The translations under genes and the position numbers were made by a program. Shown piece after piece: positions 35,254 to 44,807 of a stretch of DNA of 64,000 nt. The stretch covers positions 60,379 to 124,378 of the forward strand of contig CACFQR010000002.1 of assembly GCA_902568465.1 (NCBI GenBank), written 5' to 3'. The notes under the pieces were generated by a model that saw only the letters and a list, made by a program, of their open reading frames with translations, had not been told where the DNA came from and did no database searches. How positions within the stretch are numbered: the first letter of the stretch is position 1; every line of letters starts with the position of its first letter. The stretch comes from an uncultured Pelagibacteraceae bacterium (lineage in GTDB: Bacteria > Pseudomonadota > Alphaproteobacteria > Pelagibacterales > Pelagibacteraceae).

Positions 35254-35952
35254 ATGAAAGTAATTATTCTAGCAGGAGGTTTCGGTACTCGCTTATCAGA
35301 ATATACCGATAGCATACCAAAGCCAATGGTACCTATTGGAGGCAAACCAATCCTACATCATATAATGCAGTTTTATGCAAAATTTTCTCACAAAGATTTT
35401 TATGTAGCCCTTGGTTACAAAGGTGATGTTATTAAAAAATACTATAATAAAATTCATACAGATTGGAAAATTAATTTAGTTGATACTGGCGAAAATTCTA
35501 TGACTGGCGGACGTGTTAAAAGGATGCAGGAATATATTGGAAATGAAACTTTTATGCTTACTTACGGTGATGGCTTATCAAATATTAATATTAATGATCT
35601 TTTGGCATTTCATAAAAAGCATGGGAAAATGGTTACAATATCAGCAGTCAGGCCACCAGCAAGATTTGGTTCGCTCAAATTAAAAGAATCTGAAGTATTA
35701 AGTTTTAAAGAAAAGTCACAGCTCTCAGAAAGTTGGATTAACGGTGGTTTTTTTGTAATTAACCCTAGTTTTTTTAAATTAATTGAAAATGATCAAACAG
35801 TTTTAGAAAAAGAACCATTAGAGAGAGCAGTGGAAATGAAAGAGTTGGCAGCTTTTAGGCATGAAGGTTTTTGGCAATGCATGGATCATAAAATGGATAA
35901 AGATTTGCTTGATGAAATGTGCAAATCTGGAAAAGAGCCTTGGCTAAAATAA
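35254..35952 (+). CDS. rfbF: glucose-1-phosphate cytidylyltransferase
   Basis: A 232-residue nucleotidyltransferase with LAGGFGTRLSEYTDSIPKP, GGKPILHHIMQFY, GYKGDVIKKY, the acidic LTYGDGLSNI and NGGFFVINPSFF. The pattern is that of RfbF, which makes CDP-glucose from CTP and glucose-1-phosphate, though it is slightly shorter than usual (about 255). It supplies rfbG and ends by overlapping the next gene by 13 bases. The enzyme is cytosolic. Confidence 0.92.
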   Translation: MKVIILAGGFGTRLSEYTDSIPKPMVPIGGKPILHHIMQFYAKFSHKDFYVALGYKGDVIKKYYNKIHTDWKINLVDTGENSMTGGRVKRMQEYIGNETFMLTYGDGLSNININDLLAFHKKHGKMVTISAVRPPARFGSLKLKESEVLSFKEKSQLSESWINGGFFVINPSFFKLIENDQTVLEKEPLERAVEMKELAAFRHEGFWQCMDHKMDKDLLDEMCKSGKEPWLK

Positions 35953-36857
35953 TTAAACCAAATATTTTAGTAATTGGTGGCACAGGATTTATAGGCTATC
36001 ACTTGCTTTTAGAGGCCAAAAGGAAAGGTTGGAAAACAACAAGTGTTTCTCTTAACAAACCAAAAAAATATCGCTTTGTAAAAGGCGTTAAATATATAAA
36101 AGTTGATATCTATAATCAAAATGATTTAAAAAGAAAAATTAAAAAAAACTTTGATTATGTAGTTAATCTAGGAGGGTACGGAAGTCATATACCTTTTGAA
36201 AAAGGTGGCGATAAATTATTCAAGTCTCACTTTATGGGTTTAGTTAATTTAATTAATGTAATTTCTAAAGCCAAATTAAAAAAATTTATTCAAGTTGGAA
36301 GTAGCGAAGAATATGGAGATGCTAAAGCTCCACAAAACGAAAATTCCAAAGGTTCAGTTAATTCTCCATACGCTATGGCCAAATTATCATGCTCCAACTT
36401 TTTAAAAATTCTACATAAAACTGAAAAATATCCATCTACAGTTTTGCGTTTTTTTTTAGTTTACGGAAATAAACAAGACAGTAATCGTATTTTGCCTCAA
36501 ATTATAAAAGGATGTTTAAATAATAAAAAATTTGCAGTAACAAAAGGAGATCAAATGAGAGACTTTTGTCACATAAAAGATATAATTGATGCAATTTTTT
36601 TAACACTTAAATCTAAGAAGGCCAATGGCGAAATTCTAAATATAGGATATGGCAAACCAAAAAAAATTAAATTCATTATAAATTATATTCAAAAAATAAT
36701 AGGTAAAGGAAAGCCTATATTTGGTAAATTAAAATATAGAGATAATGAAAATTTAAAGCTTTATCCAAATATTAAAAAAGCAAAATCGCTTTTAGGATGG
36801 TCTCCAAAAATTAGTCTAAAAGTTGGTCTTAATAGCGTAATAAAATCATATAGATAA
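35940..36857 (+). CDS. NAD-dependent epimerase/reductase of the CDP-sugar cassette
   Basis: A short-chain dehydrogenase of 305 residues from TTG 35940, or 312 from GTG 35919; both starts overlap rfbF. Seen are ILVIGGTGFIGYH, VNLGGYGSH, QVGSSEEYGD (catalytic Ser/Tyr region) with SPYAMAKLS (Tyr, Lys), RFFLVYG and MRDFCHIKDII. Directly after rfbG, the C-methyltransferase and rfbF, it probably reduces the 4-keto group of the methylated CDP sugar, as in yersiniose- or mycarose-like branched deoxysugars. A simple epimerase role is the alternative. Confidence 0.83.
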   Translation: MAKIIKPNILVIGGTGFIGYHLLLEAKRKGWKTTSVSLNKPKKYRFVKGVKYIKVDIYNQNDLKRKIKKNFDYVVNLGGYGSHIPFEKGGDKLFKSHFMGLVNLINVISKAKLKKFIQVGSSEEYGDAKAPQNENSKGSVNSPYAMAKLSCSNFLKILHKTEKYPSTVLRFFLVYGNKQDSNRILPQIIKGCLNNKKFAVTKGDQMRDFCHIKDIIDAIFLTLKSKKANGEILNIGYGKPKKIKFIINYIQKIIGKGKPIFGKLKYRDNENLKLYPNIKKAKSLLGWSPKISLKVGLNSVIKSYR

Positions 36858-36862
36858 TTTAA

Positions 36863-37774
36863 ATGACAAGTAAACCATTGGTAAGCATTATAATGAATTG
36901 TTATAATGGACAGGCTTATTTAAAAGAAGCCTTAAATAGTATTATTAATCAAACATACCAAAATTGGGAATTAATTTTTTGGGACAATCTATCAACAGAC
37001 AATAGTAGAAAAATTTTTGAAGATTTTAAAGACAAAAGGTTTAAATATTTTTTATCTAAAGAACATACTGTACTTTATCATGCTAGAAATTTAGCGATAC
37101 GAAAAAGTGAAGGAGAATTTTTAGCTTTTTTAGATACCGATGACATGTGGGCTAACAATAAACTAGAAAAGCAAATTTCTTTGTTTGAAAAAGATTCAGA
37201 TATCGGTCTTGTATATGGGAATTGTTGGATACATACAGAAAAAAATATAATTAAAAAGACAAAAATATTTTCAAAGAAATTACTTCCAACAGGAAATATT
37301 ACAAAAGCACTCTTCGAAGATTATAAGGTTGGTCTTCTCACAATCATGATAAGAAAAAGTTATTTAGATAATTTTGACAATGTTTTTAGCGTAAAATATG
37401 ATTTGCTGTCAGATTTTGATTTTGTAATTAAATTTTCACTTAAAGCTAAAATTGATTGTATACAAGAGCCAATAGCGATCTATAGACGCCACAAAAACCA
37501 ACTACAAAGAATCTATTCTTATAAACAAATAGAACAATTAGAAAAATGGTATAGCAATATAAAAAATTTTCCAGAATTAAAAAGCTTTAATATCATGCCA
37601 ACGCTTGAAAAAAGAATAAAATATTTAAAAGTTTTAAAATTAATAAATGAAAAAAAATATTTAAAAAGTTTTATTTCAATTATTAATTTTCCAATGAGTC
37701 TTACTAAAATAAAACTAATACTAATATTACTACTACCTAATTTTATAATAAAAAATTTCGTAGATATAATTTAA
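36863..37774 (+). CDS. family 2 glycosyltransferase
   Basis: A 303-residue GT-A protein with VSIIMNCYNGQAYLKEAL, INQTYQNWELIFWDNLSTD and FLAFLDTDDMW, the last carrying the DxD metal motif. It has a basic, helical C-terminus with a hydrophobic end (about 275-300), perhaps a membrane anchor. The donor is unknown. It sits after the CDP-sugar cassette, so the branched deoxysugar could be one donor, but this is not proven. Confidence 0.85.
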   Translation: MTSKPLVSIIMNCYNGQAYLKEALNSIINQTYQNWELIFWDNLSTDNSRKIFEDFKDKRFKYFLSKEHTVLYHARNLAIRKSEGEFLAFLDTDDMWANNKLEKQISLFEKDSDIGLVYGNCWIHTEKNIIKKTKIFSKKLLPTGNITKALFEDYKVGLLTIMIRKSYLDNFDNVFSVKYDLLSDFDFVIKFSLKAKIDCIQEPIAIYRRHKNQLQRIYSYKQIEQLEKWYSNIKNFPELKSFNIMPTLEKRIKYLKVLKLINEKKYLKSFISIINFPMSLTKIKLILILLLPNFIIKNFVDII

Positions 37775-37784
37775 CCAAGTAATC

Positions 37785-38804
37785 GTGTCTGATACCAAAA
37801 ATCTTGTAATAATTAATAACGAAAAAGTATTTTCCAACGAAAATGGCTTTTTTTGTGATAATATTGACTTAAAATCTATACCTGAAGGTTTAAGCAAAAA
37901 CTTTAATCTTTTAGCCATCTTACGAACCTCTACAAATGAAAGATCGCATAAAATTAATTTAAAAAGTATAAAGCTTGCTAATAATATATTTAAATTTTTG
38001 TTTTATATTTATAAAACTTTTGAAAAGAAAAATACTAAATATTTAATTATTTCAATAACACCATATACTTTTATATCCTATTTATTTTTATTAATTTTTA
38101 GAAAAAAGACTTTTCTATATTTAAGAAGCAATGGCTATGAAGAATACAGAGCCATCCTAGGATTTTTCGGGCCAATAATTTATCACATCATGTATTCTGT
38201 TCTTACCTTCAGAACAAAGATCATTACATGCCAAGAAAGATTAGTTAAAAAAAATATCAAAAGTGATTTAGTTTTTCCTTCCGAACTAAACTCTCATTGG
38301 AAGACAAACACTTCAAAACCATTACTTAACAAACCAAAACTTTTATATGTTGGAAGAATAAAGGTAGAAAAAGGTATATTTTCCTTGATTAATTTGATTA
38401 AAAAAATGAATAACTTTTGCGAACTTTCAATTGTAGGTAAGAGAGAAAAAGAGAATTCGCATAATAATATAAGTTATATAGGTAATGGCTTTAATCACGA
38501 AGAATTAATAAAAATTTACGACGAACACAATATTGTGATTTTGCCATCTTTTACCGAGGCACACCCAAAAGTAGTTGATGAAGCTCTATCTAGATTAAGA
38601 CCAGTAATTATTTTTAACGACATCAAGCACATTATCGGCAGCCGAAAAGGTATTTTCGTTTCAGAAAGAAACAAAAACTCAATTGAGAATTTAATAAATT
38701 ATATATTAGAAAATTATGATGAAATTCAAAAAAATATAAAAACAAATACTCTTTCGACTAAAGAAAAATTTTTAAGTGATATTTGTAAAATAATTGAAAA
38801 ATAA
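37785..38804 (+). CDS. family 4-type (GT-B) glycosyltransferase
   Basis: A 339-residue protein. LLYVGRIKVEKGIFSLINLI is the donor-domain start typical of GT4, and FTEAHPKVVDEALSRLRPVI carries the E-x7-E motif that binds the nucleotide. Hydrophobic segments at about 65-110 suggest membrane contact. The start is GTG at 37785; an ATG is not available close by. It lies ten bases after the GT2 gene and two bases before the next ATG. Confidence 0.83.
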   Translation: MSDTKNLVIINNEKVFSNENGFFCDNIDLKSIPEGLSKNFNLLAILRTSTNERSHKINLKSIKLANNIFKFLFYIYKTFEKKNTKYLIISITPYTFISYLFLLIFRKKTFLYLRSNGYEEYRAILGFFGPIIYHIMYSVLTFRTKIITCQERLVKKNIKSDLVFPSELNSHWKTNTSKPLLNKPKLLYVGRIKVEKGIFSLINLIKKMNNFCELSIVGKREKENSHNNISYIGNGFNHEELIKIYDEHNIVILPSFTEAHPKVVDEALSRLRPVIIFNDIKHIIGSRKGIFVSERNKNSIENLINYILENYDEIQKNIKTNTLSTKEKFLSDICKIIEK

Positions 38805-38805
38805 A

Positions 38806-39849
38806 ATGAATTTAACAAAAAAAATATTATCTCATAGATACATTTATAATGAAAAAGATATTGATACAAACAATACACGGTATGATTTATTAAAAAAGAT
38901 AAATGATTTATTAAAAAAAGAAGGCAGGAAAGAAAGAGCTTGTTGTCCTATTTGTGAAGGTTTAGAGGCATGTATAGTTTCTGAACGTGACAGATATGGT
39001 TTACCAATTACATTAATGGTTTGTACTCAATGCGGCTTGATCTATTCCAAAGAATATTTTTCTGAAAATTTTCTGCTAGATTATTATAAATCTGTTTATA
39101 ATCAATTTAAAACTGGAAAAACTGATAATCAACTCTTTTTAGAAAGAACCAAGTTAAATTCACCTAGCGATCAAAGATATAAATATATAAAAAAAATTTT
39201 AGGAAAAAAATTTAATGATTTGAAAATTATAATGGAACCTGGTTGTAACGATGGATGCAATCTTTCCCCTTTTTTGAATGATGGCAAAAGTGTTTACGGA
39301 TGTGATTTTGACGAAAAAAAAACAAAAATTGGAATAGAGCATGGTATTAATATTCTTACAGGTGGCATTGAAAAATTAATCGATACTAAAAAAAAAGCTG
39401 ATTTAATCATTTTATCTAATGTATTAGCACATGTTACTGATCTAAAAAAATTTATGGCTGGTGTCAAAAAATTGCTTAACACCGATGGCTATATTTTTAT
39501 AGAAACACCTGGATTTAGAGGTTGGTGGGACCATATAAGAGTTCTTAGACAGTATAGAAAAAACTTTTTAGATTTTATCCAATTCGAATTTTGTTACATT
39601 TTTGATTTAAGTTTATTAATCACTTTACTAAATAGTTATAATCTTAAGCTTTACCACGGCGATGAAAGTATACGTTCAATTTTTAAGATAGATGAAAATA
39701 AAAGCGGACATTTAAATAAGTCCTTCAATAATAGTAATAAAATAACGAAATCTAATGCTGACTATTTATTAAGTATGGAAAAAAAATTTTTAAAATTTAT
39801 ATCTTTTAAAAAAAAATTTTCTAAAATTCTTAAAAGAAACAAACCATGA
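38806..39849 (+). CDS. zinc-ribbon class I methyltransferase
   Basis: A 347-residue protein from ATG 38806, two bases after the previous stop. It has a zinc-ribbon (CPIC at 47-50, C73 and C76 in CTQC), then the SAM motif IIMEPGCNDGCNLSPF, a DLIILSNVLAHVTDL motif and IFIETPGFRGWW. This set is common in sugar methyltransferase-like proteins of surface loci. The end overlaps the next gene by four bases (ATGA). Confidence 0.8.
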   Translation: MNLTKKILSHRYIYNEKDIDTNNTRYDLLKKINDLLKKEGRKERACCPICEGLEACIVSERDRYGLPITLMVCTQCGLIYSKEYFSENFLLDYYKSVYNQFKTGKTDNQLFLERTKLNSPSDQRYKYIKKILGKKFNDLKIIMEPGCNDGCNLSPFLNDGKSVYGCDFDEKKTKIGIEHGINILTGGIEKLIDTKKKADLIILSNVLAHVTDLKKFMAGVKKLLNTDGYIFIETPGFRGWWDHIRVLRQYRKNFLDFIQFEFCYIFDLSLLITLLNSYNLKLYHGDESIRSIFKIDENKSGHLNKSFNNSNKITKSNADYLLSMEKKFLKFISFKKKFSKILKRNKP

Positions 39850-40967
39850 AAAACACCGATGTAGATGTAGTTATTATTGGAGCCGGTGTTATTGGTTTAT
39901 CCATCGGATATTTTTTTTCAAAAAAAGGAAAAAAGGTAATAATTTTAGAGAAAGAAAAAAGTTTTGGAATGGGCAATTCATCAAGAAATACCGAGGTTAT
40001 TCATGCTGGCATCTATTATGCAAAAAACTCTTTAAAAGCTAAACTGTGTATTGATGGAAAAAAAAAATTATACGAATTTTGTGAAAAATATTCTATATCT
40101 TTTAAAAGAACGGGCAAATTATTTATCGCTACAACTAAAAAAGAAATACCAGCTTTAGAAAAGATTAAATCTCAAGCAGAAATAAATGGTTTAATGGATT
40201 TAAAATATTTAAAAAAAAATGAAGTTAAAAATGTTGAACCTGCAATAGAATGTGAAATGGCTGTATTATCTCCGTCATCAGGAGTGGTAGACTCTTATGG
40301 TTTGATGCAATGTTTATTAAGATTAAACGAGGATAATGGAGCTTTATTATCTACCAGATCCCCATTTATTGACGCAGAATATAAAAATAATTTTTGGAAG
40401 GTTTACGTTGGCGGCGCCAACAAAACAGAAATAAATACTAAAGTTGTAATTAATGCTGCAGGACTTAATGCAATTAAAATTAGTAATCAAATCAAATCAA
40501 ATAAAGAAATTCCACTCTCTAATCCTGTAAAAGGAATTTATCTTCGTTATTCTGGTAAATCACCAATTAGTCATATTGTTTATCCTTCCCTGGTTCCTGG
40601 AAAAATAGAGGAAAGAGTTGATGCAACTCCTGATCTTAATAAAAGTTTACGCTTTGGACCAAGTGTTGAAAAAGAAGAAATTACTAATACAGACGATTAT
40701 AGTATTAATACAGATATTAAAAAAAGGTTTTTGCCCTCTATTAAAAAATATCTACCCAGCATAGACGAAAATAGACTTACCTTAGATGTGGTAGGCATTA
40801 GACCCAAGATAAAGAAAATAAATAATTCTATTCCAGATTTTATATTCGAGTGGGGAAAAGATGAAGGTTGGTTAGATTTATGGAATATAGAATCGCCAGG
40901 TTTAACAGCAAGTCTTGCAATAGGTGAGCATATTTATAATAAAGTAAAAAATAGTAATTTAATATAA
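39846..40967 (+). CDS. FAD-dependent oxidoreductase, LhgO-like
   Basis: A 373-residue flavoprotein. The dinucleotide-binding VVIIGAGVIGLSIGYF motif is at the N-terminus, then SSRNTEVIHAGIYY, the FAD/substrate motif of L-2-hydroxyglutarate oxidase and its relatives, and GIRPKIKK near the end. LhgO oxidises 2-hydroxy acids with a quinone or oxygen. Its presence in a surface glycan region between two methyltransferases is unusual; a hydroxy-acid decoration or a metabolic passenger gene are both possible. Confidence 0.83.
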   Translation: MKNTDVDVVIIGAGVIGLSIGYFFSKKGKKVIILEKEKSFGMGNSSRNTEVIHAGIYYAKNSLKAKLCIDGKKKLYEFCEKYSISFKRTGKLFIATTKKEIPALEKIKSQAEINGLMDLKYLKKNEVKNVEPAIECEMAVLSPSSGVVDSYGLMQCLLRLNEDNGALLSTRSPFIDAEYKNNFWKVYVGGANKTEINTKVVINAAGLNAIKISNQIKSNKEIPLSNPVKGIYLRYSGKSPISHIVYPSLVPGKIEERVDATPDLNKSLRFGPSVEKEEITNTDDYSINTDIKKRFLPSIKKYLPSIDENRLTLDVVGIRPKIKKINNSIPDFIFEWGKDEGWLDLWNIESPGLTASLAIGEHIYNKVKNSNLI

Positions 40968-40985
40968 TATTATCTTATAAAAATT

Positions 40986-41768
40986 ATGACAATAATTAAC
41001 TTTATCAAAAAAATTAAAAAAACAAAATCACCAATAGATTTATTTTTTAAAATTACACAGCGTATTAACACTGTGCTGATATTTCCAAAAGGAGGTTTTA
41101 CAAGATATCCAATTGATATTTTTATGAAAAAAATTTCTCATGACATTTTTAGTGAAATGAAAGTTTTAGACGTAGGTGCAGGTGACAAGCCATATCAAAA
41201 ATTATTTAAAGGTTGCAGCTATGAGTCTTGTGATCACGAAATAATTTCTAAAGAAACAAGCGCTGCTAAAAATACTGATCATTCTTTTTATTGTGATATA
41301 ACCCAAAAAATTCCCAAACCTGATAATTATTACGACTTAATAATTTGTAATGAAGTTTTAGAGCATCTCAATGAGCCTTACTTAGCTCTGAAAGAATTCC
41401 ATCGCATACTACGCCCCGAAGGTAAACTAGTAGTTACAGCTCCACAATGCCACGGCTTACATCAAGAACCATATAATTATTTTAACTATTTAAGTTATGG
41501 ATTAGAGTATTTGTTTAAAAAAGCTAAATTTACTAATATTGAGATTACCCCATTAGGGGGTATTTTTCATCTTTTAGGAAAAGTTTTAAATAACAGTGTA
41601 GGCATTTTGCTTTTTAGGAAAAGTATAATAGGTAAATTATTATTTTATCCTATTGAGCTATTAGTTAAAATTATACTGTATTTATTATCTATTTTACTAT
41701 TTTATCTAGACTATTTCGATAAAGAAAAAAAATGGACCATACATTATGGTTGTGTTTGTAAGAAATAG
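40986..41768 (+). CDS. class I SAM-dependent methyltransferase
   Basis: A 260-residue protein with motif I MKVLDVGAGDKPYQKLF, DLIICNEVLEHLNEP and ILRPEGKLVVTAP, typical of Methyltransf_11. The C-terminus is hydrophobic (about 220-240), so it may act at the membrane on a lipid-linked or surface glycan. It is the last plus-strand gene before the strand switch, with nine bases before the end of the minus-strand gene. Confidence 0.85.
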   Translation: MTIINFIKKIKKTKSPIDLFFKITQRINTVLIFPKGGFTRYPIDIFMKKISHDIFSEMKVLDVGAGDKPYQKLFKGCSYESCDHEIISKETSAAKNTDHSFYCDITQKIPKPDNYYDLIICNEVLEHLNEPYLALKEFHRILRPEGKLVVTAPQCHGLHQEPYNYFNYLSYGLEYLFKKAKFTNIEITPLGGIFHLLGKVLNNSVGILLFRKSIIGKLLFYPIELLVKIILYLLSILLFYLDYFDKEKKWTIHYGCVCKK

Positions 41769-41777
41769 ATAAATAAT

Positions 41778-43016
41778 TTATTTACCCACCACTTTAGGTT
41801 TTGGAAGAGGAATAATAAACTTACCCCTGAAACCTTTTTTTCTTAAATTTTTAATAAGTTCTTTTGAAATATGCCATGACAGTAAAATGGCATATTCTGG
41901 TTTATCCTTATAAAGTTTCTTTTCAGAAACTATTGGTATGCTCGTACCTGGCATATAATTTCCAATTTTATGCGAACCTTCAACCTCACAAACACATTTA
42001 ATTAATTCATCAGTTAAACCAAGATAGTGTATTAAAGTACTAGCCCTAGATGGAGCACCAATACCATAAATCTTATGATTTTTTTGATTAATTACATCAA
42101 GCAATTTATATAATCGTAATTTTGATTGGATCACATTAGCCTTAAATTTGTTAAAGCTTTTCCAATTAATAAATTTTTTTTCATAATTAATGATTTTTGA
42201 TACAGATTTAAAATTTTTATATTGACCTTTTTTTGCTGCATAAACTCTAATAGATCCACCATGTGTTGGTATTTTTTTTGCATGAAATATAGATAAACCA
42301 TACTTATCAAATAAATACTTTAAGCTTTGTAAAGAGTAGTATCTTAAGTGCTCGTGATAAATTGTGTCATATTGCAACTCTTTCATTAAAGATACTAAGT
42401 AATGTGATTCTGTAATAAAAACACCATCCTTCTTTAAAATTCTTAAAATATTTTTCATTAAAACATGAACATTTTCAATATGAGCAAAAACATTTGTAGC
42501 CGTTATGATTTTTGCCTTGCCAAATTTTTTTAAAATATATTTCGAAGTTTTTTTATCAAAGTATTTTATTATAGTATTAATACCTCTTCTAATTGCGATT
42601 TTACCAATATTTTCTGGCGTTACTCCCAAAACTTTATGTTTTATTTTAAAATTGCTTAATAAATTTCCATCATTAGATCCAATGTCTACAATTAAGTCAT
42701 TGCGATTTAAATTTAATATATCTGAACATTCTTTATATAGTTCCTTAAAATTTTCCCTTAATATTTTTGTTGTGCTACTCGTGTAAGGATATTCCTTTGG
42801 AAACAAAATATTTTTATCCACTAAAGTATTTAACTGAACAAGTCGTGATGATTTTGAATATACCAGCTCTGCTGGAAAAAATATCGCCTCCTCTTTTTTG
42901 TTGCTAATTTTTTGAAGTTTATTTACAGGAGGTAAAAATCCTAAAGATATAATAGTCTTAAGATCTCTAGAATTTGAGATTTGGCATTTATTTATTGTTA
43001 TTGATTTTTTTTTCAT
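41778..43016 (-). CDS. C-methyltransferase-like protein lacking the zinc cysteines
   Basis: A 412-residue relative of the NDP-sugar C-methyltransferase at 34008, on the other strand. DLIVDIGSNDGNLLSNF is the SAM motif and ESHYLVSLMKELQYDTIYHEHLRYYS follows the family pattern, and IYGIGAPSRASTLIHYL is the C-terminal motif. The cysteines of the zinc site are missing: where homologues have CxxC and CxxC, this one reads INKCQISN and YSKSSRLVQL. The preferred start is ATG 43014-43016, two bases after the TAG of the upstream glycosyltransferase; an upstream frame start adds 13 residues inside it. Activity is plausible but could be reduced. Confidence 0.8.
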   Translation of the reverse strand: MKKKSITINKCQISNSRDLKTIISLGFLPPVNKLQKISNKKEEAIFFPAELVYSKSSRLVQLNTLVDKNILFPKEYPYTSSTTKILRENFKELYKECSDILNLNRNDLIVDIGSNDGNLLSNFKIKHKVLGVTPENIGKIAIRRGINTIIKYFDKKTSKYILKKFGKAKIITATNVFAHIENVHVLMKNILRILKKDGVFITESHYLVSLMKELQYDTIYHEHLRYYSLQSLKYLFDKYGLSIFHAKKIPTHGGSIRVYAAKKGQYKNFKSVSKIINYEKKFINWKSFNKFKANVIQSKLRLYKLLDVINQKNHKIYGIGAPSRASTLIHYLGLTDELIKCVCEVEGSHKIGNYMPGTSIPIVSEKKLYKDKPEYAILLSWHISKELIKNLRKKGFRGKFIIPLPKPKVVGK

Positions 43017-43018
43017 AG

Positions 43019-43733
43019 CTAATGTTTCTTTAAAAGAACTTTTTCTAAAAAACAATAAATTAGTGTAAATAAATATTTTGATTTTAGTTCTTTAATATTA
43101 AATTTTGCCTTGCCATCTTTTCTATTTTGCCATTTTATAGGTATTATTTTGTAATTCATTTTTCTTGAAATAATTTTTAAGGGCATTTCTAAAAAAATAT
43201 TAAAATCTTCAGATATTAGTGGCATAGATTTAATTAAAGCTTCTTTCTTATAAATTTTAAACGCATTAGTGAAATCATTATAATCACTTAAAAAAATAAT
43301 TTTTGTAATGTAATTAAAAATACGATTTAAAATTAATTTTTTTATCGGATATTTGATTGTTGATGATCCAGTTACAAATCTAGAACCAAATACCGCGTCA
43401 ATTTCTTTCTCTTGTATTAATTCATAATATTTTTTTAAGTCTGTTATATCGTCCGATAAATCGGCCATCATTATACAAATTGCCTCTCCAGTCGATTTAT
43501 CAATACCTAAATTAATAGCCCCCCCCAAGTCCCTTTTTTTTATTATTAAGTAATTTAATTTTATTGTTTTCTCTTGTTTTTAAATTAATTATTTCATAGG
43601 AGTTATCATCACTAAAGTCGTTTATAACTATTATTTCGTAATTAATTTCACTAATACTATTTATTATAAAATCTAAAGTTTTAGAAATACCAACGCTTTC
43701 ATTTCTGACGGGTAATATGATTGATAGTTTCAT
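43019..43733 (-). pseudogene. family 2 glycosyltransferase split by a one-base shift at a G8 tract
   Basis: Two overlapping frames on the minus strand encode one GT2. The N-terminal part (43733-43512) begins MKLSIILPVRNESVGI and stops right after the tract; the C-terminal part continues as GGAINLGIDKSTGEAI from about 43528 to 43019. Removing one G from the G8 tract at 43519-43526 rejoins them into a 237-residue protein of normal GT2 length, with the motif GLGGAINLG restored. It may be a real frameshift, a phase-variable off state, or a sequencing error. The gene runs toward the C-methyltransferase, whose start is two bases after its stop. The acidic MADLSDDI may hold the metal motif. Confidence 0.8.
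43519..43526 (-). repeat. G8 homopolymer tract in a glycosyltransferase gene
   Basis: Eight consecutive C on the plus strand (G on the coding strand) interrupt the GT2 frame. Long G/C runs should be rare at this base composition. Codons for the conserved Gly-Gly stretch of the GT2 explain part of the run but not why it departs from frame by one base. The tract sits where mononucleotide slippage would switch the gene on or off. Confidence 0.9.
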
Positions 43734-43781
43734 AAGATAAATATATGTGATAACAGAATAGCAGTAAATTTTTTAAAGAAA

Positions 43782-44807
43782 ATGAAAATTTTAGTAACAG
43801 GCGGGTGTGGATTTGTAGGGTCGAATATTGCGGTCTTTTTAAAAAAAAAACTGCGAAATTCAAAAATTAATACTTTGGATAACTTGTGCCGAAGAGGCTC
43901 TTATATTAATTATGAAAGATTAAAAAGATATAAAATTAAAAATTATAAATTTAATATAGAAGATTATTCTAAAATAAAAAAATTACCAAAATATGATTTA
44001 ATCATTGACTGCTGCGCTGAAGCAGCTGTAGAGGTTTCTAAAAAAGATGTAGATAGAGTTTTTAATACCAATTTAATTGGGACTTTTAACTTATTAAAAA
44101 AATGTGTTGCAAACAAATCAAGTTTAATTTTTCTTTCTTCTAGTAGAGTTTATTCAATAAATTTACTAGATAAATTAAAAAGTAAAATAAAAAAAAATAT
44201 AAAAAAACATTTCTTAATTGATAAACTGTTAAGCACAAATGGAGCAAAATCTATATATGGATTTACAAAATTTAGTTCAGAAGAACTTATTAAAGAGTAT
44301 TCTTATTTATTTAAGTTAAAATATATTATAAATAGATTTGGTGTAATTTCTGGTCCATGGCAATTTGGAAAACAAGAGCAAGGTTTTGTAAGCTTATGGA
44401 TTTGGAGCCACTTAAACAAAAAAAAACTTAGCTACATTGGATATGGGGGCAAAGGTCATCAGGTGAGGGATGTAATACATATAGAAGATGTCTGCGAATT
44501 AATATTAAAACAAATAAACCAATTTTCAAAAAAACATAACCTATTATTGAATGTAGGTGGTGGAAGAAATAATGCCATATCGTTAAAAACTCTTACTCAG
44601 AAATGCCAAATAATCACCGCAAATACTATTAAATTTTCTATAAAAAAGAAAACCTCAGTTTATGATATACCTTATTTTGTTACAGATAATTCAAAAGTGA
44701 ATAATTTGTACAAGTGGAAACCTCAAAAAAGTATAGATGATATAATTACGGACACTTATTTATGGATGATTGTAAATTTAAATAAAATAAAAAAATATTT
44801 TAAATGA
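43782..44807 (+). CDS. CDP-paratose 2-epimerase-like NAD-dependent epimerase
   Basis: A 341-residue extended short-chain dehydrogenase. LVTGGCGFVGSNI, DNLCRRGSYINYERL and IIDCCAEAAVEVS match CDP-paratose 2-epimerase (RfbE/TyvE) relatives, followed by LSSSRVYS, SIYGFTKFSSEEL (Tyr, Lys) and GPWQFGKQEQGFVSLW, a motif of that branch. The ATG lies 48 bases from the divergent minus-strand gene, so a divergent promoter must be in between. Its stop overlaps the next gene (ATGA). The substrate is probably a CDP-linked deoxysugar; the cassette at 32932-36857 could make it. Confidence 0.82.
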   Translation: MKILVTGGCGFVGSNIAVFLKKKLRNSKINTLDNLCRRGSYINYERLKRYKIKNYKFNIEDYSKIKKLPKYDLIIDCCAEAAVEVSKKDVDRVFNTNLIGTFNLLKKCVANKSSLIFLSSSRVYSINLLDKLKSKIKKNIKKHFLIDKLLSTNGAKSIYGFTKFSSEELIKEYSYLFKLKYIINRFGVISGPWQFGKQEQGFVSLWIWSHLNKKKLSYIGYGGKGHQVRDVIHIEDVCELILKQINQFSKKHNLLLNVGGGRNNAISLKTLTQKCQIITANTIKFSIKKKTSVYDIPYFVTDNSKVNNLYKWKPQKSIDDIITDTYLWMIVNLNKIKKYFK

